NCBI RefSeq assembly: GCF_003581615.1 | Contig: NZ_QXFH01000070.1 | Span: 930,001-994,000 of the forward strand | From: Flagellimonas lutimaris | GTDB lineage: Bacteria; Bacteroidota; Bacteroidia; Flavobacteriales; Flavobacteriaceae | DNA: 64,000 nt | Reading direction: 5' to 3' | Shown: one piece after another, positions 35,567 through 44,354 of the stretch | How positions within the stretch are numbered: the stretch's first letter is position 1 | How the letters are laid out: every line of letters starts with the position of its first letter | Notes under the pieces: generated by a model | The model's input: only the letters and a program-made list of their open reading frames with translations | The model's database searches: none | Told to the model about the DNA's origin: nothing | Program-made: the position numbers and the translations under genes

Positions 35567-36940
35567 ATGAATATGAAAAAGGTTTTATACCGCCATCTAT
35601 TTTCTAAAGTTTTAGGTTTAACTCTCCTACTATTCTCCACATCTTTTTATGCACAGGAAGAAGCCGAAGCTGCCACTGACGTAGCTACGGAAGAAACTGC
35701 TGATGCCGCTGGAGGAGATCCTGCTAAAGGGAAACAGCTTTTTAATCAGAATTGTGCTGCATGTCATGCTTTGGAACGCAAAATGACGGGTCCTGCTTTG
35801 GTCAATGTGGAGGCAAGGTTGGCAGAAGACGAAGGGTTGGATAAGGAATGGATTTATGCATGGATCAAAAACAGCCCTGCAGTCATTTCTTCTGGAGATG
35901 CTTATGCCAACAAAATTTACGCAGAGTACAATCAAGCAGCAATGACGCCTTTTCCAACATTGTCCAATCAGGACATTGATGATATCTTGGCTTATACTGC
36001 CGCGCCACCACCTGCGCCTGCTGCTGCAACGGCGGCAACTTCTGCTGGTGGGGATACAACGGGTTCCAGTTCGGGTATTTCCAATGAGATGATTCTTGGG
36101 GCCTTGGCCTTGGTTTTTGCTCTTTTGGTGATTATGCTCATTTTAGTGAATAAGACTTTGCGTAGGATTGCAGAGGCCAATGGGGTTGTTCTTGAGCAGG
36201 AAAAGGAAAAGCGTTTGCCGTTATGGAAAGCATTTGTTCAAAACCAGTTCTTGGTTTTGGTGAGTGTGGTGTTCCTGCTTTTGGCAAGTGCATATTTTGC
36301 TTATGGGTGGATGATGCAAGTGGGAATCGATCAAGGTTACGCCCCTGTTCAGCCTATACACTTCTCACACAAGATTCATGCTGGTGATAATAATGTTGAT
36401 TGTAAATATTGTCACTCTTCAGCAAGAGTGTCCAAAACTTCAGGTATACCTTCCTTAAATGTTTGTATGAACTGTCATAAATCAATTTATGAGTATGCGG
36501 GTAATCCAGAAGGGCCGTCGGCAGAAGATTTGGCTAACGGGTATACTAATGAGTTCTATACTGGAGAAATCAAAAAATTATACAAAGCAGTTGGATGGGA
36601 TGAGGAAAACCAGAGCTACACGGGTGATTCACAACCAGTGGAGTGGGTTCGAATCCATCAATTGCCAGATTTTGCCTATTTCAACCACTCCCAGCACGTT
36701 TCTGTAGCCGGTGTTGAGTGTCAAACTTGTCACGGTCCGGTTGAGGAAATGGAGATAGTAGAGCAGTTTGCTCCATTGACTATGGGATGGTGTATCAATT
36801 GTCACCGCGAGACCAATGTTAAGGTTAAGGGCAATGCATACTACGAAGCAATCCATGAGGAATTGTCCAAGAAGTATGGTGTTGAGGAATTGACTGCTGC
36901 CATGATGGGCGGTTTGGAATGTGGTAAGTGTCACTATTAA
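35567..36940 (+). CDS. actA: Alternative complex III subunit ActA, multihaem cytochrome c with an N-terminal monohaem domain
   Basis: 457 residues; an ATG two codons later (35573) is an equally good start. A signal peptide ends TSFYAQ. A monohaem cytochrome c domain follows (CAACH near residue 63), then an Ala/Pro linker and two membrane helices (about 175-197 and 225-245). The five-haem ActA core has CKYCH (279), CMNCH (300), CQTCH (385), CINCH (409) and CGKCH (452). That makes six CxxCH motifs. ActA collects electrons in the quinol:cytochrome c oxidoreductase that replaces the bc1 complex in many Bacteroidota. It is the first gene of the act operon; actB follows 32 bp later. Confidence 0.92.
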   Translation: MNMKKVLYRHLFSKVLGLTLLLFSTSFYAQEEAEAATDVATEETADAAGGDPAKGKQLFNQNCAACHALERKMTGPALVNVEARLAEDEGLDKEWIYAWIKNSPAVISSGDAYANKIYAEYNQAAMTPFPTLSNQDIDDILAYTAAPPPAPAAATAATSAGGDTTGSSSGISNEMILGALALVFALLVIMLILVNKTLRRIAEANGVVLEQEKEKRLPLWKAFVQNQFLVLVSVVFLLLASAYFAYGWMMQVGIDQGYAPVQPIHFSHKIHAGDNNVDCKYCHSSARVSKTSGIPSLNVCMNCHKSIYEYAGNPEGPSAEDLANGYTNEFYTGEIKKLYKAVGWDEENQSYTGDSQPVEWVRIHQLPDFAYFNHSQHVSVAGVECQTCHGPVEEMEIVEQFAPLTMGWCINCHRETNVKVKGNAYYEAIHEELSKKYGVEELTAAMMGGLECGKCHY

Positions 36941-36972
36941 GAATTAAAAGAAGATAATCTCAGATATATCGT

Positions 36973-39900
36973 ATGGCATCAAACAAGAAATATTGGAAAA
37001 GTGAAGCGGAGTTGAATCCGAACGATTCCATTGTTGAGGCGCTAAGAAACAACGAGTTTACAGAAGAGATTCCCGTTGATGAATTTTTGGGCGACAAGGA
37101 AAACTTGTCTTCCTCGAACACATCCCGTAGGGATTTCTTGAAATATGTAGGTTTCAGTACGGCGGCGGCTACGGTTGCTGCGTGTGAAGGCCCAGTTCAT
37201 AAATCCATTCCTTATGTGGTGCAGCCGGACAATATTGTTCCCGGTGTGGCCAATTATTACGCCACTACCATTGCGGATGGTTTTGATTTTGCCAGCATCT
37301 TGGTGAAGACCAGGGAGGGAAGGCCTATCAAAATTGAAAACAATACCGATGCTAAAATTAATGGTGGTGCCAATGCAAGGGTGCAGGCCTCTGTTTTATC
37401 ATTGTACGATAGTAAAAGGGTTCAAGGGCCGATGGCCAATGGTGAGCCAGTTGAATGGAAGGTGTTGGATGCTACGGTTAAAGCAAAGCTGAATGCTTTG
37501 AAAGGCTCTAGTAAGCAAGTAGTGCTGCTGACACAAACTTATGCTAGTCCTTCGACTACCAAATTGATTTCTGAGTTTAAAGCGGCCTACGGAGAAAATG
37601 TAAATCATGTGGTTTACGACGCTATATCCGAAGATGCTGCATTGAATGCATACCAAAAAGCTTACGGTGAACGTGCCTTGGCGGATTACGATTTCGAGAA
37701 AGCGGATTTGATTGTTTCTTTCGGGGCTGATTTTCTAGGTGATTGGCAAGGTGGTGGATACGACTCAGGTTATGCCAAAGGTCGTGTTCCCAAAAATGGA
37801 AAAATGTCCAGACATGTTCAGTTGGAATCTAATATGTCTCTGACAGGTGCCAATGCAGATAAGAGATACCCGATGACGCCAACCCAACAAAAAATTGCCC
37901 TTGCCAAATTGTATGGCAAATTGAACGGCAGTAGTGTTGGTGGTGGAACTTCTGATGTTGATGAGGCTGTTGATAAAGTTGCGGCTGAAATCAGAAGGGC
38001 AGGAAGTAAAGCAGTTGTGGTGAGTGGTCTTAATGACGAAAACGTACAGACTGTTGTATTGGCCATTAACAAATTGTTGGCCAGTGAAGCTTTTGATGCC
38101 GAAAAACCAAAATATATACGTCAAGGCGATGTTGCAAAAATGGGCAAGTTGATTGCTGATATGAATGCAGGTCGTGTAGGTGCATTGATTATGGATGGTG
38201 TTAATCCTGCGTATACTTTACCTAACGCAGAGGAGTTCCTTTCTGGGTTAGGGCAAGTGGATGTATCGGTTGACTTTGCTTACATTAATGATGAAACTGC
38301 GCAAGCATCCAGCTACGTTGCCGCCGCTTCACATTACTTGGAGTCTTGGGGTGATGCCGAATTCAAAAAAGGAGAATATAGCTTGATGCAACCTGCCATT
38401 CGTGAGTTGTTTGATACAAAACAGTTTCAAACAGCACTTTTAACATGGATGGGCATCGAGAAAACATATTACGAATACATTAAAGAAACTTGGAGTGCGG
38501 ATGTGCTTCAAGGTGGATCTTGGAACAAAGCATTGCAAGATGGTGTGTTTGCCGCACCGGCTATGATTGTTGAGGAGGAAACAGTAGCTGCCACTGATTC
38601 TGAGGAGGAGCCAGAAATAGTTCCAATTGCCTCTGCAGTTCGTTCTTTGGTGAATTCGACAAGTCCAGGAACAGAGCTCGTTCTTTATCCCAAAACGGGA
38701 ATGGGTGATGGTCGCCAGGCCAACAACCCTTGGTTGCAAGAATTTCCTGATCCTATTTCTAGGGTTTCTTGGGACAACTATGTAACTGTTTCCAAAGCTG
38801 ATGCTCAATCTTGGGGTCTTGAAAATACGATTGAAGCCGATGGCGGACTTAATGGTAGTTATGTGAACCTTACCGTTGATGGAAAAGTGTTGGAAGGCGT
38901 ACCGGTTATCGTTCAGCCAGGTCAGGCGGTAGGAACTGTAGGACTTGCTTTCGGTTACGGTAAAAAAGCTGGAATGCAGGAAGAGATGGCGACAGGAGTT
39001 AATGCTTACACATTGTATGGCAACTTCTCCGATGTACAGCCTGTAACTGTTGAAAAAGCTTCTGGAGTACATGAGTTTGCCTGTGTGCAATCTCAAAAAA
39101 CATTGATGGGTAGAGGTGATATTATCAAGGAGACTACCTTGGAAATCTTCAATACCAAAGACCACCAAGAGTGGAACCCAATGCCGCATGTAACTTTGAA
39201 TCACAATGAAATACCTGTGACTTCACCCGATGCGGATTTGTGGGATGAGTTTGATAGAAGTATAGGGCATCACTTTAACTTGTCCATCGACTTAAATGCT
39301 TGTACCGGTTGTGGTGCTTGTGTTATAGCATGTCATGCTGAGAACAACGTTCCTGTTGTTGGTAAAGTAGAAATGCGTCGTTCCAGGGATATGCACTGGT
39401 TGCGAATAGATAGATATTATTCTTCTGAGGAGACCTTTGAAGGAGATAATGAGAAGAAGGAAGAAATGGATGGTCTTTGGGGGGACAAAGGTTCTCTTGG
39501 AGGATTTAGGGAGATGGAAGATCCGTCTGCCAATCCACAAGTGGCTTTCCAGCCTGTAATGTGTCAGCACTGTAACCATGCTCCTTGTGAAACGGTTTGT
39601 CCAGTAGCTGCCACATCGCACAGTAGACAGGGTCAAAACCATATGGCTTATAACAGATGTGTAGGTACAAGATATTGTGCTAACAACTGTCCGTATAAAG
39701 TTCGTAGGTTCAACTGGTTCTTGTATAGTGACAATGACGAGTTTGACTTTAACATGAACAACGACTTGGGTAAAATGGTTATTAACCCAGATGTAAATGT
39801 GCGTTCAAGAGGTGTTATGGAGAAATGCTCTATGTGTATTCAAATGACCCAAAAAACCATTTTGGATGCTAAGAGAGATGGAAGAGTCATCAAAGATGGT

Positions 39901-40086
39901 GAGTTCCAAACCGCTTGTTCAGCAGCTTGTAGCAGTGGAGCCATGGTGTTTGGTGATGTTAATGACCATGACAGTAAGGTAGCGGAATTGAAAGAGGATG
40001 ATAGAATGTACCATTTGTTGGAACATGTAGGAACAAAACCAAATGTGTTCTACCATGTGAAAGTTAGAAACACCAACGAGGCTTAA
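36973..40086 (+). CDS. actB: Alternative complex III subunit ActB (molybdopterin oxidoreductase-like plus Fe-S domain)
   Basis: 1037 residues. A Tat motif lies inside the N-terminus (SRRDFLKYVGFSTAAATVAAC, near residue 50), preceded by a conserved-looking cytoplasmic leader (YWKSEAELNPNDSIVEALRN). A molybdopterin-oxidoreductase-like domain (about 80-740) has no obvious cofactor Cys/Ser, as expected for ActB. The C-terminal ferredoxin domain has four Cys groups: CTGCGACVIACH, CQHCNHAPCETVCP, CVGTRYCANNCPYKV and CSMC with a later TACSAAC. These would hold the [3Fe-4S]/[4Fe-4S] chain that passes electrons to the ActA haems. It lies in the periplasm and is membrane-bound through partners. Confidence 0.95.
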   Translation: MASNKKYWKSEAELNPNDSIVEALRNNEFTEEIPVDEFLGDKENLSSSNTSRRDFLKYVGFSTAAATVAACEGPVHKSIPYVVQPDNIVPGVANYYATTIADGFDFASILVKTREGRPIKIENNTDAKINGGANARVQASVLSLYDSKRVQGPMANGEPVEWKVLDATVKAKLNALKGSSKQVVLLTQTYASPSTTKLISEFKAAYGENVNHVVYDAISEDAALNAYQKAYGERALADYDFEKADLIVSFGADFLGDWQGGGYDSGYAKGRVPKNGKMSRHVQLESNMSLTGANADKRYPMTPTQQKIALAKLYGKLNGSSVGGGTSDVDEAVDKVAAEIRRAGSKAVVVSGLNDENVQTVVLAINKLLASEAFDAEKPKYIRQGDVAKMGKLIADMNAGRVGALIMDGVNPAYTLPNAEEFLSGLGQVDVSVDFAYINDETAQASSYVAAASHYLESWGDAEFKKGEYSLMQPAIRELFDTKQFQTALLTWMGIEKTYYEYIKETWSADVLQGGSWNKALQDGVFAAPAMIVEEETVAATDSEEEPEIVPIASAVRSLVNSTSPGTELVLYPKTGMGDGRQANNPWLQEFPDPISRVSWDNYVTVSKADAQSWGLENTIEADGGLNGSYVNLTVDGKVLEGVPVIVQPGQAVGTVGLAFGYGKKAGMQEEMATGVNAYTLYGNFSDVQPVTVEKASGVHEFACVQSQKTLMGRGDIIKETTLEIFNTKDHQEWNPMPHVTLNHNEIPVTSPDADLWDEFDRSIGHHFNLSIDLNACTGCGACVIACHAENNVPVVGKVEMRRSRDMHWLRIDRYYSSEETFEGDNEKKEEMDGLWGDKGSLGGFREMEDPSANPQVAFQPVMCQHCNHAPCETVCPVAATSHSRQGQNHMAYNRCVGTRYCANNCPYKVRRFNWFLYSDNDEFDFNMNNDLGKMVINPDVNVRSRGVMEKCSMCIQMTQKTILDAKRDGRVIKDGEFQTACSAACSSGAMVFGDVNDHDSKVAELKEDDRMYHLLEHVGTKPNVFYHVKVRNTNEA

Positions 40087-40119
40087 TCAATAAAAAAAGA
40101 AGTAACTAGAAGATAAATT

Positions 40120-41871
40120 ATGGCGTCGCATTACGAAGCACCTATTCGAAAGCCCTTAGTGGTCGGAGACAAAGGATACCACGATGTAACAGTGGACATT
40201 GCCCGTCCGGTTGAGGGAAAGGCCAATAAACAATGGTGGATTGTTTTCACCATTGCATTAGTGGCATTCCTCTGGGGTCTAGGATGTATCATTTATACCG
40301 TTTCCACGGGGATTGGGGTTTGGGGTCTTAACCGAACTGTTAACTGGGCCTGGGATATCACCAACTTTGTATGGTGGGTAGGTATTGGTCACGCAGGTAC
40401 ACTTATTTCAGCTGTACTGTTGCTTTTCCGTCAAAAATGGAGAATGGCCATTAACCGTTCTGCAGAGGCGATGACCATTTTCTCGGTTATCCAAGCTGGA
40501 TTGTTCCCGATTATTCACATGGGACGTCCTTGGTTGGCTTATTGGGTACTCCCCGTTCCTAACCAATTTGGTTCCCTTTGGGTAAACTTTAACTCGCCCT
40601 TGCTTTGGGACGTATTTGCGATTTCAACGTACCTTTCTGTATCATTGGTATTCTGGTGGACGGGTCTTTTGCCCGATTTTGCTATGATCCGTGATAGAGC
40701 GGTAAAACCATTCCAAAAGAAAATATACAGTCTGTTGAGTTTCGGTTGGACAGGTCGTGCAAAAGATTGGCAGCGTTTTGAGGAAGTTTCCTTGGTATTG
40801 GCTGGTTTGGCCACACCTTTGGTGCTTTCTGTACATACCATTGTATCTTTTGACTTTGCTACCTCGGTGATTCCAGGATGGCATACCACCATCTTCCCGC
40901 CATACTTTGTTGCCGGAGCAATTTTCTCTGGTTTCGCAATGGTGAACACCCTTTTGATCATTATGCGTAAGGTGTGTAGCTTGGAAGCTTACATCACGGT
41001 ACAGCATATTGAGTTGATGAACATTGTAATCATGATTACAGGTTCCATTGTTGGATGTGCCTATATCACAGAGTTGTTCATTGCATGGTATTCAGGAGTT
41101 GAATATGAGCAGTACGCCTTCTTGAACAGGGCAACAGGGCCTTATTGGTGGGCTTACTGGTCCATGATGACCTGTAATGTATTCTCTCCACAATTTATGT
41201 GGTTCAAAAAATTGCGTACCAGCATTATGTTCTCATTCTTTATTTCTATTGTGGTGAACATAGGTATGTGGTTCGAGCGTTTTGTAATTATCGTTACTTC
41301 ATTGCACAGGGATTACTTGCCATCTTCTTGGACTATGTTCTCCCCGACCTTTGTGGATATCGGAATCTTTATAGGAACTATTGGATTCTTCTTTGTACTG
41401 TTCCTGTTGTACTCGAGAACATTCCCGGTAATTGCACAGGCAGAGGTAAAATCCATCTTGAAAGCATCTGGTGAGAAATACAAGAAATTAAGGGATGCTG
41501 GTAAACCTCTCTATGAAATGCCATCGAATGTCAACAAAGTTGTGAGCTACGATGAGCCCATAACCGATGACGTTTTGATGGGGGAGCCCAAGCCGACTGT
41601 TGGTGATAAAGTAGGAGTTTCCGAGTTGCTCGGTTCCATTGGTACTTTTGACGCGGCTACAGAAACCCCGGACGATTTGAAAAAGATAAAAGGTGTTGGC
41701 CCCGAAATGGAGCGTACCTTGAACGAAATAGGCATATTTACCTATGCACAGGTCGCTAGAATGACCGAAAAGGAGTATGAGTTGTTAGACTCGATTACCG
41801 GAAGGTTCCCAGGGCGTGCGCAACGGGACGATTGGGCTGGTCAGGCAAAGTTGTTAAACGATAAAAAATAA
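40120..41871 (+). CDS. actC: Alternative complex III subunit ActC (NrfD/PsrC-like quinol site) with a C-terminal helix-hairpin-helix tail
   Basis: 583 residues. About ten membrane helices (about 42-450) form the NrfD/PsrC-like quinol-oxidising unit; typical blocks are WWVGIGHAGTLISAVLLLFR and FPIIHMGRPWLAYWVLPVPN. After the last helix comes a soluble tail. Residues about 518-583 form a helix-hairpin-helix-like module (DDLKKIKGVGPEMERTLNEI, then FTYAQVARMTEKEYELLDSI and FPGRAQRDDWAGQAK). Similar modules are found fused to other flavobacterial proteins, from memory. The tail is not needed for the known quinol chemistry. actD starts 2 bp after the stop. Confidence 0.94.
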   Translation: MASHYEAPIRKPLVVGDKGYHDVTVDIARPVEGKANKQWWIVFTIALVAFLWGLGCIIYTVSTGIGVWGLNRTVNWAWDITNFVWWVGIGHAGTLISAVLLLFRQKWRMAINRSAEAMTIFSVIQAGLFPIIHMGRPWLAYWVLPVPNQFGSLWVNFNSPLLWDVFAISTYLSVSLVFWWTGLLPDFAMIRDRAVKPFQKKIYSLLSFGWTGRAKDWQRFEEVSLVLAGLATPLVLSVHTIVSFDFATSVIPGWHTTIFPPYFVAGAIFSGFAMVNTLLIIMRKVCSLEAYITVQHIELMNIVIMITGSIVGCAYITELFIAWYSGVEYEQYAFLNRATGPYWWAYWSMMTCNVFSPQFMWFKKLRTSIMFSFFISIVVNIGMWFERFVIIVTSLHRDYLPSSWTMFSPTFVDIGIFIGTIGFFFVLFLLYSRTFPVIAQAEVKSILKASGEKYKKLRDAGKPLYEMPSNVNKVVSYDEPITDDVLMGEPKPTVGDKVGVSELLGSIGTFDAATETPDDLKKIKGVGPEMERTLNEIGIFTYAQVARMTEKEYELLDSITGRFPGRAQRDDWAGQAKLLNDKK

Positions 41872-41873
41872 TT

Positions 41874-42401
41874 ATGGCATCAAAAGTTATACAAGCACTT
41901 TACAACGATGACGATGTGTTGATGCATGCCGTAAAAAAGGTTAGGGCAGAGCACCATCATATAGAAGAGGTGTACACTCCGTTTCCTGTTCACGGTCTAG
42001 ACAAGGCAATGGGATTGGCCGACACCCGAATAGCTATTACATCTTTCCTTTATGGATGTTTGGGGTTAACGGTTGCCATAGTTATGATGAATTATATCAT
42101 GATTGAGGATTGGCCACAGGATATTGGTGGTAAACCGAGTTTTACTTACTTGGACAACATGCCGGCCTTTGTTCCAATTATGTTCGAGCTTACGGTTTTC
42201 TTTGCAGCTCACTTAATGGTGATAACTTTTTATTTGAGAAGTAAAATGTGGCCGTTCAAAAAAGCCGAAAACCCGGATAAAAGAACAACTGATGACCATT
42301 TTTTAATGGAACTTGGTGTGCACGATAACGAAAACGAACTTGCCGATTTGTTGTGGGAAACAGGAGCGGTGGAAGTAAAAGTTACAGAAAAGGAGTCTTA
42401 A
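41874..42401 (+). CDS. actD: Alternative complex III subunit ActD (DUF3341)
   Basis: 175 residues. The N-terminal soluble part contains ALYNDDDVLMHAVKKVRAEH and VYTPFPVHGLDKAMGL, the DUF3341 signature. Two membrane helices (about 58-80 and 100-122) bracket the loop GGKPSFTYLDNMPAFVPIMF. It is the membrane-anchoring ActD subunit of quinol:cytochrome c oxidoreductase. Gene packing is very tight, 2 bp after actC and 4 bp before actE. Confidence 0.94.
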   Translation: MASKVIQALYNDDDVLMHAVKKVRAEHHHIEEVYTPFPVHGLDKAMGLADTRIAITSFLYGCLGLTVAIVMMNYIMIEDWPQDIGGKPSFTYLDNMPAFVPIMFELTVFFAAHLMVITFYLRSKMWPFKKAENPDKRTTDDHFLMELGVHDNENELADLLWETGAVEVKVTEKES

Positions 42402-42405
42402 TAAT

Positions 42406-42975
42406 ATGAAGCAATTAGGTAAAATAAGTGTTGCTTTGGTTTTGGTACTGTTTGCTGCCTCTTGTGCAGATAAAAACAGTCCAAACTACCAATACATGCC
42501 AAACATGTACGAACCCGTAGGATATGAAACCTACCAAGGTGTGGACAATGGGTTGTTTCCGCAAGGGACTGAGGCCTTGTTGCCCCCAGAACACACCATC
42601 TCAAGAGGATACATGCCCTATGAGTTCGAAAACACTCCGGAAGGTAAAGAACTAGCAAGATTGAATACAAGCCCATTGGATTCCTTGGAAAGCGATGAAA
42701 ATTTGGCAAAAGGAGCAGAGCTCTATGCAATTTATTGTGCTGTATGCCATGGAGCAAAAGGAGATGGACAAGGTAATCTTGTAAAGAGAGAAAAAATATT
42801 GGGTGTTCCTAGCTATGATGATGTAGCCAGAAATATTACAATTGGAACTACGTATCACACTATTTATTATGGATTGAACTCCATGGGGTCTTATGCCTCT
42901 CAGTTCGCCAATGAAAAAGAAATGTGGCAAGTGTCCGAATATGTGATGAAGTTAAAGGAAGACCTAACAAAATAA
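42406..42975 (+). CDS. actE: Alternative complex III subunit ActE, monohaem cytochrome c lipoprotein
   Basis: 189 residues. A lipoprotein signal ends FAASC (Cys near residue 20), followed by NYQYMPNMYEPVGYETY, a stretch common to flavobacterial ActE. The single haem site is YCAVCHGAKGDGQG (near residue 110); a candidate sixth ligand Met is present near MGSYASQF. It takes electrons from ActA and passes them to the oxidase or a soluble carrier. It lies 4 bp after actD and 17 bp before actF. Confidence 0.94.
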   Translation: MKQLGKISVALVLVLFAASCADKNSPNYQYMPNMYEPVGYETYQGVDNGLFPQGTEALLPPEHTISRGYMPYEFENTPEGKELARLNTSPLDSLESDENLAKGAELYAIYCAVCHGAKGDGQGNLVKREKILGVPSYDDVARNITIGTTYHTIYYGLNSMGSYASQFANEKEMWQVSEYVMKLKEDLTK

Positions 42976-42992
42976 TAGGATAAGAATAAACT

Positions 42993-44327
42993 ATGTATAC
43001 CTTTTCAAACAAACTTAGAATAGGATCTTTCATAGCCATGGGGCTTGGAGTTATTTTCTTGGCAATTGGTTTTTTGTCAGCTCCATCAACAGTGGAAGAA
43101 GCCAAGGCCATGGTGGCAGTGCATGACGATGGTCATGGTGGAGGGCATGCAGAAGCAGCCGAAAACCATGGCGAAGAACAGGGTCACGGTGCAGAAACCG
43201 CGAATGGAGAAGAGCACGATTCTTCTCACGATACGCATTTGTTGCACCAACTGCAAAACAGACCTTGGTCCGCACTTTACGTAGCTGCATTCTTTTTCTT
43301 TATGATCGCTTTGGGCGTGTTGGCTTTTTATGCTATACAACGAGCAGCACAAGCAGGATGGTCCCCATTATTGTTTAGAGTCATGGAAGGAATAACCGCA
43401 TATTTGATTCCTGGCGGTATTATTGTATTTGTCATTCTATTGCTTTCGTCATTGCACATGAACCATATGTTTGTTTGGATGGATGCGGATACCGTAGCTC
43501 ACGACGAATTATTACAAGGTAAGGCAGGGTATTTGAACCCAACCTTTTTCTTGATAAGAGCTGCTATATTCTTGGGTGGATGGATTTTCTATCGTCAATA
43601 TTCAAGAAAACTTTCTTTAGCTCAAGATGAGTCCGATGACAATAGCAACTTTGTGAAAAACTTTAGATGGTCAGCGGCCTTCTTGGTATTCTACCTAATT
43701 TCAGAATCCATGATGTCATGGGACTGGATTATGAGCTTGGATCCACACTGGTTTAGTACCTTGTTTGGATGGTATGTGTTTGCCAGTATGTTTGTTTCTG
43801 GTATTACAGTAATTGCCATGGTAACCGTTTACCTGAAATCAAAAGGATATTTAGAGGATGTAAATAATAGCCATATCCACGATTTGGCCAAGTTTATGTT
43901 TGGTATCAGTATATTCTGGACTTACCTTTGGTTTTCACAGTTTATGCTTATTTGGTACGCAGACATACCTGAAGAGGTGACTTATTACATAGCCCGTTTC
44001 CAAGATTACAAATTACCATTCTTTGGTATGTTGGTCATGAACTTTGTTTTCCCATTATTGGTACTCATGAACAGTGATTATAAACGTGTTAACTGGTTTG
44101 TGATAATGACCGGTATTGTGGTTCTTTTTGGCCACTATTTGGATATATTTAATATGGTAATGCCTGCAACGGTTGGTGATCAATGGTATATTGGATTGCC
44201 TGAGATTGGCGGTATTTTATTCTTTGGAGGTTTATTTGTGTTCTGGGTGTTTACAGCTTTAACAAAAGCCCCATTACAACCCAAAAGAAACCCATTTATT
44301 GAAGAGAGTAGACATTTTCATTATTAA
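42993..44327 (+). CDS. actF: Alternative complex III subunit ActF with a His-rich insertion
   Basis: 444 residues, about ten membrane helices, related to ActC but lacking its quinol-site details. Typical blocks are SESMMSWDWIMSLDPHWFST and FWTYLWFSQFMLIWYADIPE. Between the first helix (about 8-29) and the second lies a segment of about 50 residues very rich in His, Gly and Glu (HDDGHGGGHAEAAENHGEEQ and on), probably facing the periplasm or cytoplasm as a flexible loop. coxB follows 27 bp later. Confidence 0.93.
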   Translation: MYTFSNKLRIGSFIAMGLGVIFLAIGFLSAPSTVEEAKAMVAVHDDGHGGGHAEAAENHGEEQGHGAETANGEEHDSSHDTHLLHQLQNRPWSALYVAAFFFFMIALGVLAFYAIQRAAQAGWSPLLFRVMEGITAYLIPGGIIVFVILLLSSLHMNHMFVWMDADTVAHDELLQGKAGYLNPTFFLIRAAIFLGGWIFYRQYSRKLSLAQDESDDNSNFVKNFRWSAAFLVFYLISESMMSWDWIMSLDPHWFSTLFGWYVFASMFVSGITVIAMVTVYLKSKGYLEDVNNSHIHDLAKFMFGISIFWTYLWFSQFMLIWYADIPEEVTYYIARFQDYKLPFFGMLVMNFVFPLLVLMNSDYKRVNWFVIMTGIVVLFGHYLDIFNMVMPATVGDQWYIGLPEIGGILFFGGLFVFWVFTALTKAPLQPKRNPFIEESRHFHY

Positions 44328-44354
44328 ACGATTTAAGTCTTAGATAGATAAACG

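Noticed and set aside
38440-39204. 254-codon open frame on the minus strand inside actB
   Set aside because: It is antisense to a well-conserved Fe-S/molybdopterin protein and shows no domain; it is a shadow of the actB codon pattern.
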